Positions 62,614 to 64,000 of a stretch of 64,000 nucleotides of DNA are shown here, one piece after another. Within the stretch, counting starts at the first letter, position 1, and every line of letters starts with the position of its first letter. The translations under genes and the position numbers were made by a program. The stretch covers positions 82,093,060 through 82,157,059 of the forward strand of contig OU744721.1 of NCBI GenBank assembly GCA_916613615.1, read 5' to 3'. Source of the DNA: Steromphala cineraria (lineage: Eukaryota; Mollusca; Gastropoda; Trochida; Trochidae). The notes beneath the pieces were generated by a model. The model was not told the DNA's origin. It saw only the letters and a list, made by a program, of their open reading frames with translations, and made no database searches.

Positions 62614-63186
62614 ATGGCCGATACTGCTGCTCCCGCACCCGTGAAGACCCCCAAGAAGAAGACTGTCTCCAAACCCAAGAAGGTGGCATCCCATCCAACC
62701 TACCTCGAGATGGTACAGAAAGCTGTTGCCGCATTGAAGGAGAGGGGCGGCTCTTCACGTCAGGCTCTTCTCAAGTACATCATGAGCAACTACAAAGTTG
62801 GTGAAAACTCAACTGCTATCAACGCCCGTCTCAAGACTGCCCTGAGAAATGGAGTGAAGAACGGCGCCTTGAAACAGTCTAAGGGAACTGGTGCTGCTGG
62901 CTCCTTCCGCTTGGGTGAGGTGAAGAAAGCTGACAAACCAAAGAAAGCTAAGGCCGCTGCTAAGCCAAAGAAAGCAGCAAAGTCACCTAAGAAAGTGAAG
63001 AAGCCCACCGCCGCCAAGAAACCCAAGACTGCTGCCAAGAAAGCTGCCAAGTCTCCAAAGAAGGTGAAGGCTGCCGCCAAGCCCAAGAAGGTGAAAACCC
63101 CAAAGAAAGCAAAGACTGCTGCCGCCAAGCCCAAGAAGGTGAAAACCCCAAAGAAGAAGGCCGCCGCCAAGCCAAAGAAGGCATAA
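62614..63186 (+). CDS. H1: Linker histone H1 (U18)
   Basis: Protein identical to U1 (Lys158 present), GCA as last codon. The uninterrupted promoter lies at standard distances. Confidence 0.98.
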   Translation: MADTAAPAPVKTPKKKTVSKPKKVASHPTYLEMVQKAVAALKERGGSSRQALLKYIMSNYKVGENSTAINARLKTALRNGVKNGALKQSKGTGAAGSFRLGEVKKADKPKKAKAAAKPKKAAKSPKKVKKPTAAKKPKTAAKKAAKSPKKVKAAAKPKKVKTPKKAKTAAAKPKKVKTPKKKAAAKPKKA

Positions 63187-64000
63187 GTTGCTGGACATCT
63201 CCCACACTTTTGTGGTAAAAAGGCCCTTTTCAGGGCCATACAAATATCAAAAAAGAAAATTTTTACAATGCACGATTTCAGTCCGTTTGAGGGAAGATAA
63301 TAGAGCAAACAAATAAAGATATCAAGATCATCATCCCCTCAACCCACCCCACCCAAGCTCAAACCCCTTACCCCTCAGTCTCACGTCATTCTCCTTAGCT
63401 TAAGCCCACTCCCCCGTCTACTCACCATCCCCTCCCTTCTCATCAATCAACGGATCCTGCTAGAATAATTTGGTCACTTTGAAAATCACAAAATACATGA
63501 TTCAGTCCATGTGTAATTATTTTGATTGAAAATATGAATTATTCACATTCTTGCATACGGTCACCTAAGCAATCAATCTCTCCCGAAACCCCTTCTTTTA
63601 TAATCTACTTCACAGAAAACACTAAACATTCTAAGTAGATGTTCAATATGATAATATTTTCAAAACACCAATTAAATCAATAAACCCCGTCATTAGATAA
63701 GTAAACACCTTTAAATACACTGTATTGATTGTAGGTAGAAATTATATGATATCCGATTCCTTGTCACTAACGATGTGTTTTCACTCAACAATTAGCATGT
63801 TCCCGACTGCCATCAAGGCTTGAGGAGTTACTTGCCCTTATCAAAGCACAGCTATAACCAACTCGTCAGAGGGGGAGATGTGTTCATGTAATCATATATT
63901 TGAACTTTTCGACTTTTGAGTAGAGTGAACATGTTACAGATGATAGATTATGTAAATGAAGAGTTTGTTCACTAGACAAAGAACATAATTGACCATTAAT
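63187..64000. other. Spacer A of U18, cut by window end
   Basis: Haplotype C, matching 60005 onwards. The window stops roughly 290 bp before the expected next 5S gene. No gene seen. Confidence 0.85.
63222..63237 (+). terminator. Histone 3' stem-loop (U18)
   Basis: Same stem-loop with the haplotype-C flank GGTAAAAAGG. Confidence 0.96.

Larger units (their letters stand above)
59382..64000. repeat. Tandem H1-5S rRNA array, right part (U17, U18)
   Basis: The array resumes after the LINE insertion with two H1 genes and one 5S gene. These units are 3,182 bp apart and belong to diverged haplotype C, which also covers the DNA from about 51.7 kb to the LINE. Differences from the central units include GCA instead of GCT as last H1 codon, a T5 instead of T6 5S terminator, and about twenty substitutions in spacer B. 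The window ends in spacer A of U18, before the expected next 5S gene. Confidence 0.97.

Overview
The window is a stretch of metazoan, probably lophotrochozoan or bivalve-mollusc, nuclear DNA. It is almost entirely one tandem array. Each unit of about 3,184 bp carries an intronless, replication-dependent linker histone H1 gene on the plus strand and a 5S rRNA gene on the minus strand. Eukaryotic origin is shown by the H1 globular domain, the canonical histone 3' stem-loop with a purine-rich downstream element, and 5S genes ending in T runs (RNA polymerase III). The bivalve assignment is inference from the 5S sequence and the solitary H1 organisation; the species is not identified.

Layout: I number units by their H1 gene, U0 to U18. 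U0 is cut by the left window edge (1-412). U1 to U15 run head-to-tail to about 50.3 kb at exactly 3,184 bp per unit, except U0 to U1 (3,181 bp) and U3 to U4 (2,719 bp, spacer deletion). In each unit H1 and 5S converge across spacer A (about 1.1 kb) and diverge across spacer B (about 1.39 kb). The window holds 18 complete plus one partial H1 gene and 18 5S genes. All H1 proteins are identical apart from one residue in U17, and I noticed only one variant 5S copy (U1). Both window ends lie inside the array, so it is longer than 64 kb.

At 53,465-59,381 (minus strand) a 5.9-kb full-length LINE of the L1/Tx1 type has inserted into the H1 5' leader between U16 and U17. It has 14-bp target-site duplications, an A-rich 3' tail, an intact ORF1 (298 aa) and an ORF2 (endonuclease, reverse transcriptase, zinc knuckle) broken only by two in-frame TAA codons. 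It separates the U17 H1 gene from its upstream promoter.

Fine structure: spacer A exists in two haplotypes that differ at six positions within 87 bp. They alternate strictly from U6 to U13, making a 6,368-bp dimeric higher-order repeat. The right end (from about 51.7 kb) is a diverged haplotype C. Some of its variants recur in the leftmost units U0 and U1, as expected if the interior is homogenised more strongly than the edges. The H1 promoter looks TATA-less, with an AAACACA H1 box, an Inr and a correctly spaced DPE. A 60-codon minus-strand reading frame behind a TATA box in spacer B is a weak extra-gene candidate, because its only three nucleotide differences are all synonymous.
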